From Bacteroides fragilis NCTC 9343 (GTDB taxonomy: Bacteria; Bacteroidota; Bacteroidia; Bacteroidales; Bacteroidaceae): a stretch of DNA of 64,000 nt. A program made the position numbers and the translations under genes. The notes beneath the pieces were generated by a model. The model was given only the letters and a program-made list of their open reading frames with translations. It ran no database searches and was not told the origin of the DNA. Location of the stretch: assembly GCF_000025985.1 (NCBI RefSeq), contig NC_003228.3, forward strand, positions 1,736,001 to 1,800,000, in the 5' to 3' direction. Positions within the stretch are counted from its first letter, which is position 1; every line of letters begins with the position of its first letter. Positions 1 through 6,835 of this stretch are shown piece by piece.

Positions 1-990
1 TTCATCGTGAACGAGATCCACCGCGTGGAAGGCTATTACATGATCATGGACTCCGACGGCCTGTTCGACGTCTCGGACTATTCCCGCATGGACGAGCAAC
101 GCATCGCGGGTATTGTCGACTATTGCGCCGAGCTGGGGCTTTTCGACAAAGGGCTTTGGCGGAGCCGTCAGGTTCTTACCAGCGAGGAGATACAGAACAG
201 GTATATGGGCATCTGCAAGTCTATCCACCGCAAGCCTTCCATCTCGGATGACTACCTGCTTTTGAACGCGGCTGCCCCGGCCGCCACCTCTTCCCCGCAG
301 GTTGCCGCTCCCTGTCCCGCCACGCATACGGCACCTGTTGCGGAACCCGCGCGGAGTGGCGAAAAAGAGAAGGATACGGAACTGATGCAAGCCATTGCGG
401 ATTTTAAACGCAGGCTGCAAGAACCGGAAAGCTCCGCCGGGGTAGTTCGCGAAGAATCGGGAATAATTCGCGAAAATAGACCACAAAATAAAATAAAAGA
501 AAATATATCCTCCCCAAACCCCTCCAGAGAGGGAGGCTACACTCCGGAGAGGGAGGAGGAGAGAAACTCTCTTTCAGGGAAGCTCCAATACCTGGGTGTG
601 GATTCCAACATCATCCAATGGGTACGGCTCCTGAAAAGCCGTTATCCGGATTTCCCTATCGAAAAGGCGATCCGTGACATGGAGCAGAGCAATTTCCAAC
701 TGACCAAGGAAAATTACCTGTATCCCCTGATTAAGAACTATATAGCCAAGTATAATGCCGAGCACGGAAGTGAAGAGCGTGCCAGGCAACAGGAGGAGAT
801 CCTGCGCACCCGGCGTAAAACCCTCGAGCTCCTGGGCGTTCCGGTGAAGGACCAGCAGGAAATCCTCCAGCTTGCCTCCGTTGCACCCTTGGTACTGGAT
901 ACAGCTCTGAAGGAGACCTGGGGAAACAAAAAGATCAAAAGCCCCACCATGTTCCTCCTGAGTCGGATGCGGAGGGCTGTCTCAGCATAA
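1..990 (+). CDS. DUF4373-like replication-organiser protein, 5' partial
   Basis: The frame is open from the first base, so the start lies before the window; about 329 residues are visible. Residues 5-80 resemble the C-terminal part of the Lin1244/Lin1753 (DUF4373) domain of phage and ICE replication-organiser proteins. A Pro/Ala-rich and charged linker follows (about 90-190), then a helical C-terminal domain (about 195-325) with many Arg/Glu. The family is thought to act in replication initiation or primosome loading of mobile elements; that role is inferred here and supported by the CHC2/Toprim primase two genes downstream. The linker contains an odd GC-skewed repeat segment, listed separately. 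The exact family assignment rests on a partial domain. Confidence 0.6.
   Translation, partial: FIVNEIHRVEGYYMIMDSDGLFDVSDYSRMDEQRIAGIVDYCAELGLFDKGLWRSRQVLTSEEIQNRYMGICKSIHRKPSISDDYLLLNAAAPAATSSPQVAAPCPATHTAPVAEPARSGEKEKDTELMQAIADFKRRLQEPESSAGVVREESGIIRENRPQNKIKENISSPNPSREGGYTPEREEERNSLSGKLQYLGVDSNIIQWVRLLKSRYPDFPIEKAIRDMEQSNFQLTKENYLYPLIKNYIAKYNAEHGSEERARQQEEILRTRRKTLELLGVPVKDQQEILQLASVAPLVLDTALKETWGNKKIKSPTMFLLSRMRRAVSA
508..560 (+). repeat. GGAGAGGGAGG repeat/hairpin inside a coding region
   Basis: A CCTCC-rich stretch faces two copies of GAGAGGGAGG (527-536 and 547-556, 20 bp apart), so the segment can fold (CCCCTCC against GAGGGAGG). It is translated in frame as part of the DUF4373-like protein's linker. 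It looks like a small REP-like repeat that settled in a tolerant linker. Confidence 0.5.
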
Positions 991-1009
991 ATATCAAAAG
1001 ATTAATCAT

Positions 1010-1567
1010 ATGGAATTCAAAGAAATACAAGTCGAAATACTCAGGGGAAGTTGCAACTTTCCTTCCGGAAACATCTATCTGTCGGATGGAAGTCTGGAGA
1101 AGGTATGGCAGTCAGTGGTCTGTCAGCCGGACTTTCCGGAATTCTTCACAAGGAACATTCGGGAGTCCGGAGGTGACGAAAGACTTGCCAGGGTATATGC
1201 CGTTCTGCGGGTGGATGCAAGGGATACCGGGGACCCGGTAGTCAGTATCAGTTTCTACCGGTACAAGAGTTTATTTCCGGGTTATATTTGCCGGTATGAA
1301 TATTGTGCCTTTCCCGGGACGGAATTCAGAAATTATCTGGAGGAACTCTTCGGAAAAACGCAGGAATCCGTCTCCCGTGCCATGAAAGAAGGAAGGTACT
1401 TCATGTTGGCAGCGATTCTGCTTTTTCTGCTTGCCAGATTTGCTGTTGTCCCGCTTTTCGGGCTCAGTCCGACAATATTCTGGTTGTATGTGCCTTCCAT
1501 AATGGCATTTTTTACGGCAATGTTTTTATCGCTACAGGTGATTTGTCCTGGAGAGCCTGAAGAGTGA
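1010..1567 (+). CDS. Unrecognised membrane-anchored protein, two C-terminal TM segments
   Basis: This 185-residue protein matches no family I recognise. Residues 1-125 look soluble; two hydrophobic segments follow at about 130-150 and 155-178, so it is probably a C-terminally anchored inner-membrane protein with its bulk on one side. It starts 19 bp after the previous stop and runs into the primase gene as one operon. The stretch KVWQSVVCQPDFPEFF (about 31-46) resembles RRIWKYALSTPDFRSFL in the 210-residue protein at 3425-4057, which has the same soluble-then-two-TM layout; the two may be diverged paralogues. Confidence 0.7.
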   Translation: MEFKEIQVEILRGSCNFPSGNIYLSDGSLEKVWQSVVCQPDFPEFFTRNIRESGGDERLARVYAVLRVDARDTGDPVVSISFYRYKSLFPGYICRYEYCAFPGTEFRNYLEELFGKTQESVSRAMKEGRYFMLAAILLFLLARFAVVPLFGLSPTIFWLYVPSIMAFFTAMFLSLQVICPGEPEE

Positions 1568-1592
1568 ATTCTTTGAGAACTATAACAATTAT

Positions 1593-2504
1593 ATGCTTAT
1601 GACATCACAGGAAGCCAATTCAATCCCCTTGGAAGATATTCTTTCCCGCTACGGTTACGAACCTTCCCGGCGGTACGGGGGATACGACATGTACCGCTCC
1701 CCTTTCCGCTGCGACAGCTCTCCGAGCTTCAAGGTTTTCAGGAACGAGAACCGCTGGTATGACTTCGGAGACAGCAGCCACGGCAGGGTTGTGGATCTGG
1801 TCATGCGCATCCAGAACTGCTCTTTCCCACAGGCTATGAAAGAGATCGAAGGACTGGGCTTTTCCTCCGGCATGATTCCGCAGCCAAGGCCGGTACCGGT
1901 AACGGCGCAGAAAGCCTCCGGGATGACTCTCCTGAAAATCATTCCGGTGGAAAACGGGCATCTGCTTGATTATGCCGCTTCACGGGGCATCGACGCGGAT
2001 ATCGTCCGTGAACACTGCGTGGAGGTGCATTACTGCTTCGAGAAGAATCCCCGCGAGAAATACGCGCTGGGCTTCGCCAACGACCACGGAGGTTTCGAAC
2101 TGCGTAACAGCATGTTCAAGGGATGTGCCGCCGCCAAGGATATTACCGGCCTGGCCGCAGGCAACAGGTCCTGTGCCGTTTTTGAAGGGTTCTTCGACCT
2201 GCTGAGTTTCAAGCAATACGCGAAAGAGCATCCCGAGATGCCGGCACTGGGAAAGCTGGACCTGTGCGTCCTGAATTCCACCTCCATCGTTGAGCGGTCA
2301 AAGGATTTTCTTTCAAGGTATGAAAAGGTACACGCTTTCCTGGATAACGATGCTCCGGGACGCGAGGCCCTGAGAAAGATGCGGCATTTCCTTCCCAAGG
2401 ACACGGTATTGGTGAACGAGGCGGAACGCCTGTATCCGTCATGCAATGACTTCAACGAGTTTTTGCAGAAAATCAAGTGCCCGGCAAGCGGGCGGGAAAT
2501 GTGA
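1593..2504 (+). CDS. ICE DNA primase, CHC2-like zinc finger plus Toprim
   Basis: The 303-residue protein has the layout of mobile-element primases. The N-terminal CHC2-like region includes SPFR (36-39), SSPSFKVF (about 42-49) and WYDFG (55-59), followed by the G-x-VVDL segment. The Toprim part shows VFEGFFDLLSF (196-206), with the catalytic Glu in EGF, and LDNDAPGREAL (250-260), the D-x-D metal site. Such proteins make RNA primers, here probably for second-strand synthesis after transfer. ATG at 1593 is used; ATG at 1599 is also possible. Full CHC2 zinc fingers have a C-x2-H-x-C-x2-C pattern that I cannot fully trace, so the zinc site may be degenerate. Confidence 0.85.
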   Translation: MLMTSQEANSIPLEDILSRYGYEPSRRYGGYDMYRSPFRCDSSPSFKVFRNENRWYDFGDSSHGRVVDLVMRIQNCSFPQAMKEIEGLGFSSGMIPQPRPVPVTAQKASGMTLLKIIPVENGHLLDYAASRGIDADIVREHCVEVHYCFEKNPREKYALGFANDHGGFELRNSMFKGCAAAKDITGLAAGNRSCAVFEGFFDLLSFKQYAKEHPEMPALGKLDLCVLNSTSIVERSKDFLSRYEKVHAFLDNDAPGREALRKMRHFLPKDTVLVNEAERLYPSCNDFNEFLQKIKCPASGREM

Positions 2505-2564
2505 AGAGCCGGAAAACGGAACATTTAACCGGCCGGATTTACGAACCGATAACAAAACAGAATA

Positions 2565-3293
2565 ATGAAACAGGAAAATGACATACCGGACAAGATCCTG
2601 GAACGTATCCGGAAACTGATACGCCTGAAGGAATCGACCACCTCGGAAGGCGAGGCCAAAGCTGCCGCCACCCATGTGAAACGGCTTCTGAAGGAATATA
2701 ACCTTTCCCTGCTTGACGTGAACGAAAAGCGGCCGGAGACGGTGTTTGAAATCAGGGAATCCGGAGCGATCAGCTATAAGGACAGCTTCGGCAACTACTG
2801 GAAGCGTGACCTGCTGCGCGTATTGTGCGAATACAATTACTGCCGGATGCTCCGTTACCGGGGAACCACCGACATGCTGATTGTGGGTACGCAGGAGAAT
2901 ATTGCAGCCGTAACCGTGCTGTATGATTATCTACGCACCGCTTTCCGCCGGCTGGCAGATAAAAGGCACATGGAGTATGTATCGACCAAACGGGGATATT
3001 ACCGTACCGAGAAGTACAGGAAGAAGTATATACGTTCGTACCTCGAAGGCGTGACACCGGGACTAAGAGACCAGTTTGAAGCGCTCCGGTGCGCTCCGGC
3101 GGAGGAAGTACGTGAAACCGCCCTGGTGCATTGCCATAACGCTCTTATCGAGAGATACCTGGAAACAATCGGGACGCGCATTGCCAAAGTACAGCCCAGA
3201 CAGACAAAGACGGACTATTCGGCTTACCACTCCGGAATGGATGACGGACGGAGTATCAGCCTGCACCGGCAAATAAACGGAGGAAATGTATGA
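2565..3293 (+). CDS. DUF2786 domain protein
   Basis: The 242-residue protein begins with the DUF2786 signature: an IRKLIRLKEST-type helix, then GEAKAAATHVKRLLKEYNLS (residues about 15-50), as in many phage and ICE proteins of unknown function. The rest (about 70-240) is basic and rich in Arg and Tyr, matching the C-terminal extension commonly seen with this domain. No catalytic motif is evident. The stop overlaps the start of a tiny membrane-peptide gene (ATGA-type overlap), so the two are translationally coupled. A nucleic-acid role is often presumed from context but is not shown by the sequence. Confidence 0.75.
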   Translation: MKQENDIPDKILERIRKLIRLKESTTSEGEAKAAATHVKRLLKEYNLSLLDVNEKRPETVFEIRESGAISYKDSFGNYWKRDLLRVLCEYNYCRMLRYRGTTDMLIVGTQENIAAVTVLYDYLRTAFRRLADKRHMEYVSTKRGYYRTEKYRKKYIRSYLEGVTPGLRDQFEALRCAPAEEVRETALVHCHNALIERYLETIGTRIAKVQPRQTKTDYSAYHSGMDDGRSISLHRQINGGNV

Positions 3294-3406
3294 TGACAGT
3301 ATGGATACCGCTTACCGTCCTGTATATCCCGGTCATCTTATGGATGGGATACCAAATCAGACATGCCCCCACTGACGTGGAGTTATGGGGCGAAGAAATA
3401 GAATAA
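3290..3406 (+). CDS. 38-residue membrane peptide
   Basis: MMTVWIPLTVLYIPVILWMG begins a 38-residue ORF with one N-terminal hydrophobic helix (residues 3-20) and an acidic tail. Its ATG overlaps the DUF2786 stop, and GGAGG lies about 10 bp upstream, which is unusually SD-like for this genome. Coupling and hydrophobicity favour a real gene; function is unknown. Confidence 0.55.
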   Translation: MMTVWIPLTVLYIPVILWMGYQIRHAPTDVELWGEEIE

Positions 3407-3424
3407 TGCATCAAGTGAACAGGA

Positions 3425-4057
3425 ATGGAAATTACATATAACATACAGACTATTTACACATACCGCAACGAAAACATGCCCGAGGACAGCACGAAAGTGT
3501 ACAGGTTCTCCCGGAAAGTAAGCCGGCGTATCTGGAAGTATGCCTTGTCAACCCCCGACTTCCGCTCTTTTCTGGAAGCCAAAAGCCGGGAGTGCTCCGA
3601 TACAATCTCCCGAATGAACCAAGAGCTACGGAACGTAGTGGTCACATTTCATATCTCCTTTAATGGAGATACCCCTTTTGTGGGGAGTGCAGTGTGCTTT
3701 TTCAAGACAGTCTCAGGAGGAGAGCTGCGCTGCAGGTACAACCAGTCCATCCTCTTTGAGGAAATACTGCCCGGCGGGAAGTATCTCCGGGACAGTTCCA
3801 TAGAGGGAATGATCCAAAAGGAAAGACTCGTGAATTCCGTCTTCGGGCTGCTTCTGTTTGCAGTTTCCCTCGTTTCGGTTTTCGGAATATTGACGGCACC
3901 CTTTGCGTTTAATCTGAAACGATCCCCTCTTGTGCCGGCCGGATTTACGGTTATCGCAGTCCTGATCTTACTGACGGTCTGTCTGAGACATATAAACCGT
4001 AGACGTATCACGCGGAGAATGGAGATACAGGATAAAAGACAGGAACCCATTAAATAA
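3425..4057 (+). CDS. Unrecognised protein with two C-terminal TM segments
   Basis: A 210-residue protein of no recognised family. Residues 1-130 are soluble; hydrophobic segments at about 137-159 and 169-187 are followed by a strongly basic tail (RRRITRR). Positive charges at the end suggest a cytoplasmic C-terminus. The PDFRSFL segment and topology echo the 185-residue protein at 1010-1567. It sits 7 bp upstream of the next gene in an operon of small ICE genes. Confidence 0.65.
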   Translation: MEITYNIQTIYTYRNENMPEDSTKVYRFSRKVSRRIWKYALSTPDFRSFLEAKSRECSDTISRMNQELRNVVVTFHISFNGDTPFVGSAVCFFKTVSGGELRCRYNQSILFEEILPGGKYLRDSSIEGMIQKERLVNSVFGLLLFAVSLVSVFGILTAPFAFNLKRSPLVPAGFTVIAVLILLTVCLRHINRRRITRRMEIQDKRQEPIK

Positions 4058-4064
4058 CAGCCAT

Positions 4065-4412
4065 ATGTATTTCATACATTACATACAGACATACGCATCG
4101 GTGAACCGGAAGGGAAGCGAGCTCCAGGAATATGTCTTGCAGCTCAAGGACAGCCTGATAAAGAACAGGGAGGTCCTGGATGACCTGAAAGAGGAGCTCC
4201 ACTGCCGGATCGTGGAGCTTGACGCCAAGTATCCTCGTACACAACCCCTGCATCTGGATGCGGCAAGCGGCAGGGATAGCATCCAATGGATCATCCACGT
4301 GAAAGGCAAGCCGGATAACCTGATATGTATTATTTCGATTACGAAAGTCAGAAACCTGCTGGGAGAAGGAACCGGTTTCTTTCTCGGGGAAAAGACAGGA
4401 GGTAAAGAATGA
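4065..4412 (+). CDS. Hypothetical ICE protein, 115 aa
   Basis: Unrecognised. Residues about 18-60 (ELQEYVLQLKDSLIKNREVL and following) are predicted helical or coiled-coil; the rest is mixed. No signal peptide or TM segment. The stop overlaps the next ATG by four bases (ATGA), indicating coupling. Confidence 0.65.
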   Translation: MYFIHYIQTYASVNRKGSELQEYVLQLKDSLIKNREVLDDLKEELHCRIVELDAKYPRTQPLHLDAASGRDSIQWIIHVKGKPDNLICIISITKVRNLLGEGTGFFLGEKTGGKE

Positions 4413-4696
4413 AGGGCACATACTGGTATGCCGTGGACTATGCCGGCACGGGGCATCTTTTTACCTACAAGCCCGAAAGGGATGCGGGGATCTGGAACGG
4501 GGAGGAGGCCCTGCAGGTTTCCCAAGGGGCACTCCGGGAGGTATTCCCCAAGATCACCTGGCAGGACTCACCCGTAGTGGTAACACTGGAGGTACTACCC
4601 TGTGAGGAGACCTTCCGCCTGCGCCTGTCAAAGAACTGCGGTTATATCCTGAGAAAATATCTCCGTTTCCCCCGGAAAGAAAAAACAAATGATTGA
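4409..4696 (+). CDS. Hypothetical ICE protein, 95 aa
   Basis: Unrecognised small soluble protein rich in aromatic and acidic residues (GTYWYAVDYAG near the N-terminus). The start overlaps the preceding stop, and the 3' end overlaps the next gene by 8 bp, so it belongs to the same tightly packed operon. No motif suggests a function. Confidence 0.6.
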   Translation: MKGTYWYAVDYAGTGHLFTYKPERDAGIWNGEEALQVSQGALREVFPKITWQDSPVVVTLEVLPCEETFRLRLSKNCGYILRKYLRFPRKEKTND

Positions 4697-4961
4697 AAAA
4701 ATGAAGGAACAAGATTGTGACAAAAACAAGGGCATCCCCCGAAAGAAGGGGAACAGCCTCTTTTATAAGATGATTATGAGCCGTAAATGCTTAGGAATAT
4801 TTTTTTGGATACATGGGACAGTACAGCTTTGCGGATTCGCCGCAAGAGCGGAGGTCCTGTCCTCCACCCCTTCCATAGGAAGCCGGATACTCCTCTTACT
4901 GAGTATATGTTTTCCTTTCGTTTATGGCACATACCTGCTTTGTACCAAGGATAGAAACTGA
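4689..4961 (+). CDS. Small membrane protein, two TM segments, 90 aa
   Basis: The N-terminus is charged (Lys-rich to residue 33), followed by hydrophobic segments at about 34-54 and 66-85. The overlap with the previous gene supports the start. Function unknown; it closes the first run of small accessory genes. Confidence 0.6.
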   Translation: MIEKMKEQDCDKNKGIPRKKGNSLFYKMIMSRKCLGIFFWIHGTVQLCGFAARAEVLSSTPSIGSRILLLLSICFPFVYGTYLLCTKDRN

Positions 4962-4967
4962 TAAGGA

Positions 4968-5045
4968 ATGATTCAAATCCATTTATGTGATACGTGTAAG
5001 TTCACCGGATTTATATCAGCCCTACTATTGGTGTTCCTGATATGA
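4968..5045 (+). CDS. Possible 25-residue membrane peptide
   Basis: The ORF MIQIHLCDTCKFTGFISALL is followed by five hydrophobic residues and a stop. The start is 6 bp after the previous stop. A 59-residue Lys/Asn-rich ORF (5042-5221) overlaps its stop but looks compositionally random. Otherwise 4962-5262 is AT-rich with nothing further recognised. Confidence 0.3.
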   Translation: MIQIHLCDTCKFTGFISALLLVFLI

Positions 5046-5262
5046 AAAAGAAATCAGAGAAGCAAAATATGAATGTGAAAAATATGAATAAAATAAACAC
5101 AGAAAAATCTCCGGCCATTACGCTTAACAACCGGAGACTACACAAACAAAACAAACAATACATAGCTTTATCTTCCCAGACCAAGCTGACAAAAACATTA
5201 AATATTAGGATACAAATATAGATTATAAATTAAATACATGAAGTTAATTAATAAATAAAAAG

Positions 5263-5781
5263 ATGAATATCATAGAAACCATCATTTGTGGCTGCATAGG
5301 CGGTTTAACTGTCGTTCTGCCCTACATTATATATATGCGGATAAGAACCCGCAGAAAGCCCGCGACAGCAATAGGCAAGCCAATCGGGGACAGGACAGGT
5401 GCGGTCATGCCTGATAAAAAAGAGGATCTTCCGCCGGATGATCTTAAGGCTGATCTATATGCCGAACTAAATGAAGAAGCCGGAAAGGCCGACTACATTC
5501 CATATTCTCCCGACAAGCTGATAATCGGGCAATTCGGGAAGGTCATGCACGGTGGCAGGGAGAATCTCATTGAATACGTATTGCTATCCGACCGGTTCCT
5601 GAACAGGCAGGAGAGCTTCGAAACCTATTTCTACCCGCTAAGCATCCCAATTTCCTGCGGTTCCTTTCATAAAGAGACCGGAGAAAGGTCAGAGGGTTGC
5701 AAGGTTATAGAAATGGAGGTTATCGACGAAGCCAGGGCCCGGGAACGGTACAGGCGTTTTCTGGCCGTATGGAAAGAATAG
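5263..5781 (+). CDS. Hypothetical protein with N-terminal membrane anchor
   Basis: A 172-residue protein. Residues 4-25 form a hydrophobic helix, then a basic stop-transfer (RIRTRRK), so it is probably anchored with a cytoplasmic body. The linker 30-70 is acidic; residues 75-170 form a compact domain of no recognised family. It follows about 300 bp of AT-rich intergenic DNA and may start its own transcript. Confidence 0.65.
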   Translation: MNIIETIICGCIGGLTVVLPYIIYMRIRTRRKPATAIGKPIGDRTGAVMPDKKEDLPPDDLKADLYAELNEEAGKADYIPYSPDKLIIGQFGKVMHGGRENLIEYVLLSDRFLNRQESFETYFYPLSIPISCGSFHKETGERSEGCKVIEMEVIDEARARERYRRFLAVWKE

Positions 5782-5991
5782 GCGTGCCGGCCAAATATAA
5801 AACAGCGATCTAAAAACCAGTAATATATAGAATCAGGATACCCCTGTTTAAAGTGACACATTCATTCTTTCATCTCAAATAAAACAGTCAGGGTGTATCC
5901 TTTCCTTTTCGCAGCCCTGCGGTAAGCTGTGACAGCCTGCCGGAGGGAGTGCGAAAATAAACAGACCATTAAAAACCCAATATTGATAAAA

Positions 5992-6285
5992 ATGGAAATA
6001 CGAGGAAAAATCATCGCCGTACTTCCCGTCAAGGACGGGATCGGCAAGACTACCGGCAATGAATGGAAAAGCCGGGAATTCGTTCTGGAGACAGAAGAGA
6101 GCAAACCGCAGAGCGTATGCCTGCAGCTGATGAACGCCAACATCGAGCGGTACGCCGTCGAGGTAGGTATGACCGTACACGTACGGTTTGACATCTCCGC
6201 CCGCCAGTGGGAGAACCGCTGGTTCAATACGCTGACAGCCTGGGAAGTGACTGTCATTAAGCAAAAGGAGGAACAGCCGGCATGA
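5992..6285 (+). CDS. DUF3127 (OB-fold-like) protein
   Basis: The start at 5992 (MEIRGKIIAVLP) is chosen because DUF3127 proteins begin exactly there; an upstream in-frame ATG at 5929 adds 21 unrelated residues. The 97-residue product shows the family pattern: MEI-x-GKII, then GNEWKSREFVLET, VCLQLMN and VRFDISAR. DUF3127 is a small OB-fold-like domain common in Bacteroidetes ICEs and phages, often described as ssDNA-binding-like; binding here is inferred. Its stop overlaps the first fimbrial-region gene by four bases. Confidence 0.8.
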   Translation: MEIRGKIIAVLPVKDGIGKTTGNEWKSREFVLETEESKPQSVCLQLMNANIERYAVEVGMTVHVRFDISARQWENRWFNTLTAWEVTVIKQKEEQPA

Positions 6286-6824
6286 AAAAGAGATCATTTC
6301 TTTTGGGAAGCCTGCTTGCCTTCACTCTGGGAGTATCGGCCCAGTCCTATTCCCTGCGTACCAATGTCCTGGGTCTGGCTACGACCAACCTGAACCTGGA
6401 GGCATCCATGACCCTGGGCCGTAAATGGTCGCTTCACCTGCCCGTGCAGTATAACCCGTTCCGCTTCAGCAAGAACCGGCAGTTCCGTAACCTATATGTC
6501 GCTCCGGGTGTACGCTACTGGCTGCTCGAGAGCTATATGGGGCCATTTATCGGCATGCACGGCACCGCCGGTACATACAGTGTGGGCAACCTCTTCGGCA
6601 GCAGGTACCGCTATGAAGGTGAAGGCTACGGTGTGGGCGTGAGCATAGGCAAAGCCTACCAGCTCAGTACGCACTGGAACGTTGAGTGGGAAGTCGGTAC
6701 CGGTGCGGTATGGCTGGGCCATGACAAGTACCTGTGTAAGCGCTGTGGCGACCTTGTATCCAAAAATTATGGCTGGCATTTCCTTCCCACCCGTGCAGCG
6801 GTGAATCTGGTGTACCTGTTCTAA
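6282..6824 (+). CDS. DUF3575 outer-membrane-type protein of the fimbrial locus
   Basis: A 180-residue protein with a clear signal peptide (MKKRSFLLGSLLAFTLGVSA, cut near residue 20) followed by alternating amphipathic strands ending in LVYLF, a typical beta-barrel C-terminus. DUF3575 proteins accompany Bacteroidales fimbrial operons and are probably small outer-membrane barrels or assembly factors. The ATG overlaps the DUF3127 stop, tying the fimbrial genes to the upstream ICE operon. Confidence 0.75.
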   Translation: MKKRSFLLGSLLAFTLGVSAQSYSLRTNVLGLATTNLNLEASMTLGRKWSLHLPVQYNPFRFSKNRQFRNLYVAPGVRYWLLESYMGPFIGMHGTAGTYSVGNLFGSRYRYEGEGYGVGVSIGKAYQLSTHWNVEWEVGTGAVWLGHDKYLCKRCGDLVSKNYGWHFLPTRAAVNLVYLF

Positions 6825-6835
6825 CTTTTAAGAAA

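Noticed and set aside
574..950. Minus-strand ORFs opposite the first gene
   Set aside because: They mirror the codon structure of the GC-rich plus-strand gene, with no domain, start context or conservation signal.
5042..5221. 59-residue Lys/Asn-rich ORF after the small membrane gene
   Set aside because: Composition reflects AT-rich intergenic DNA; no start signal or recognisable pattern.
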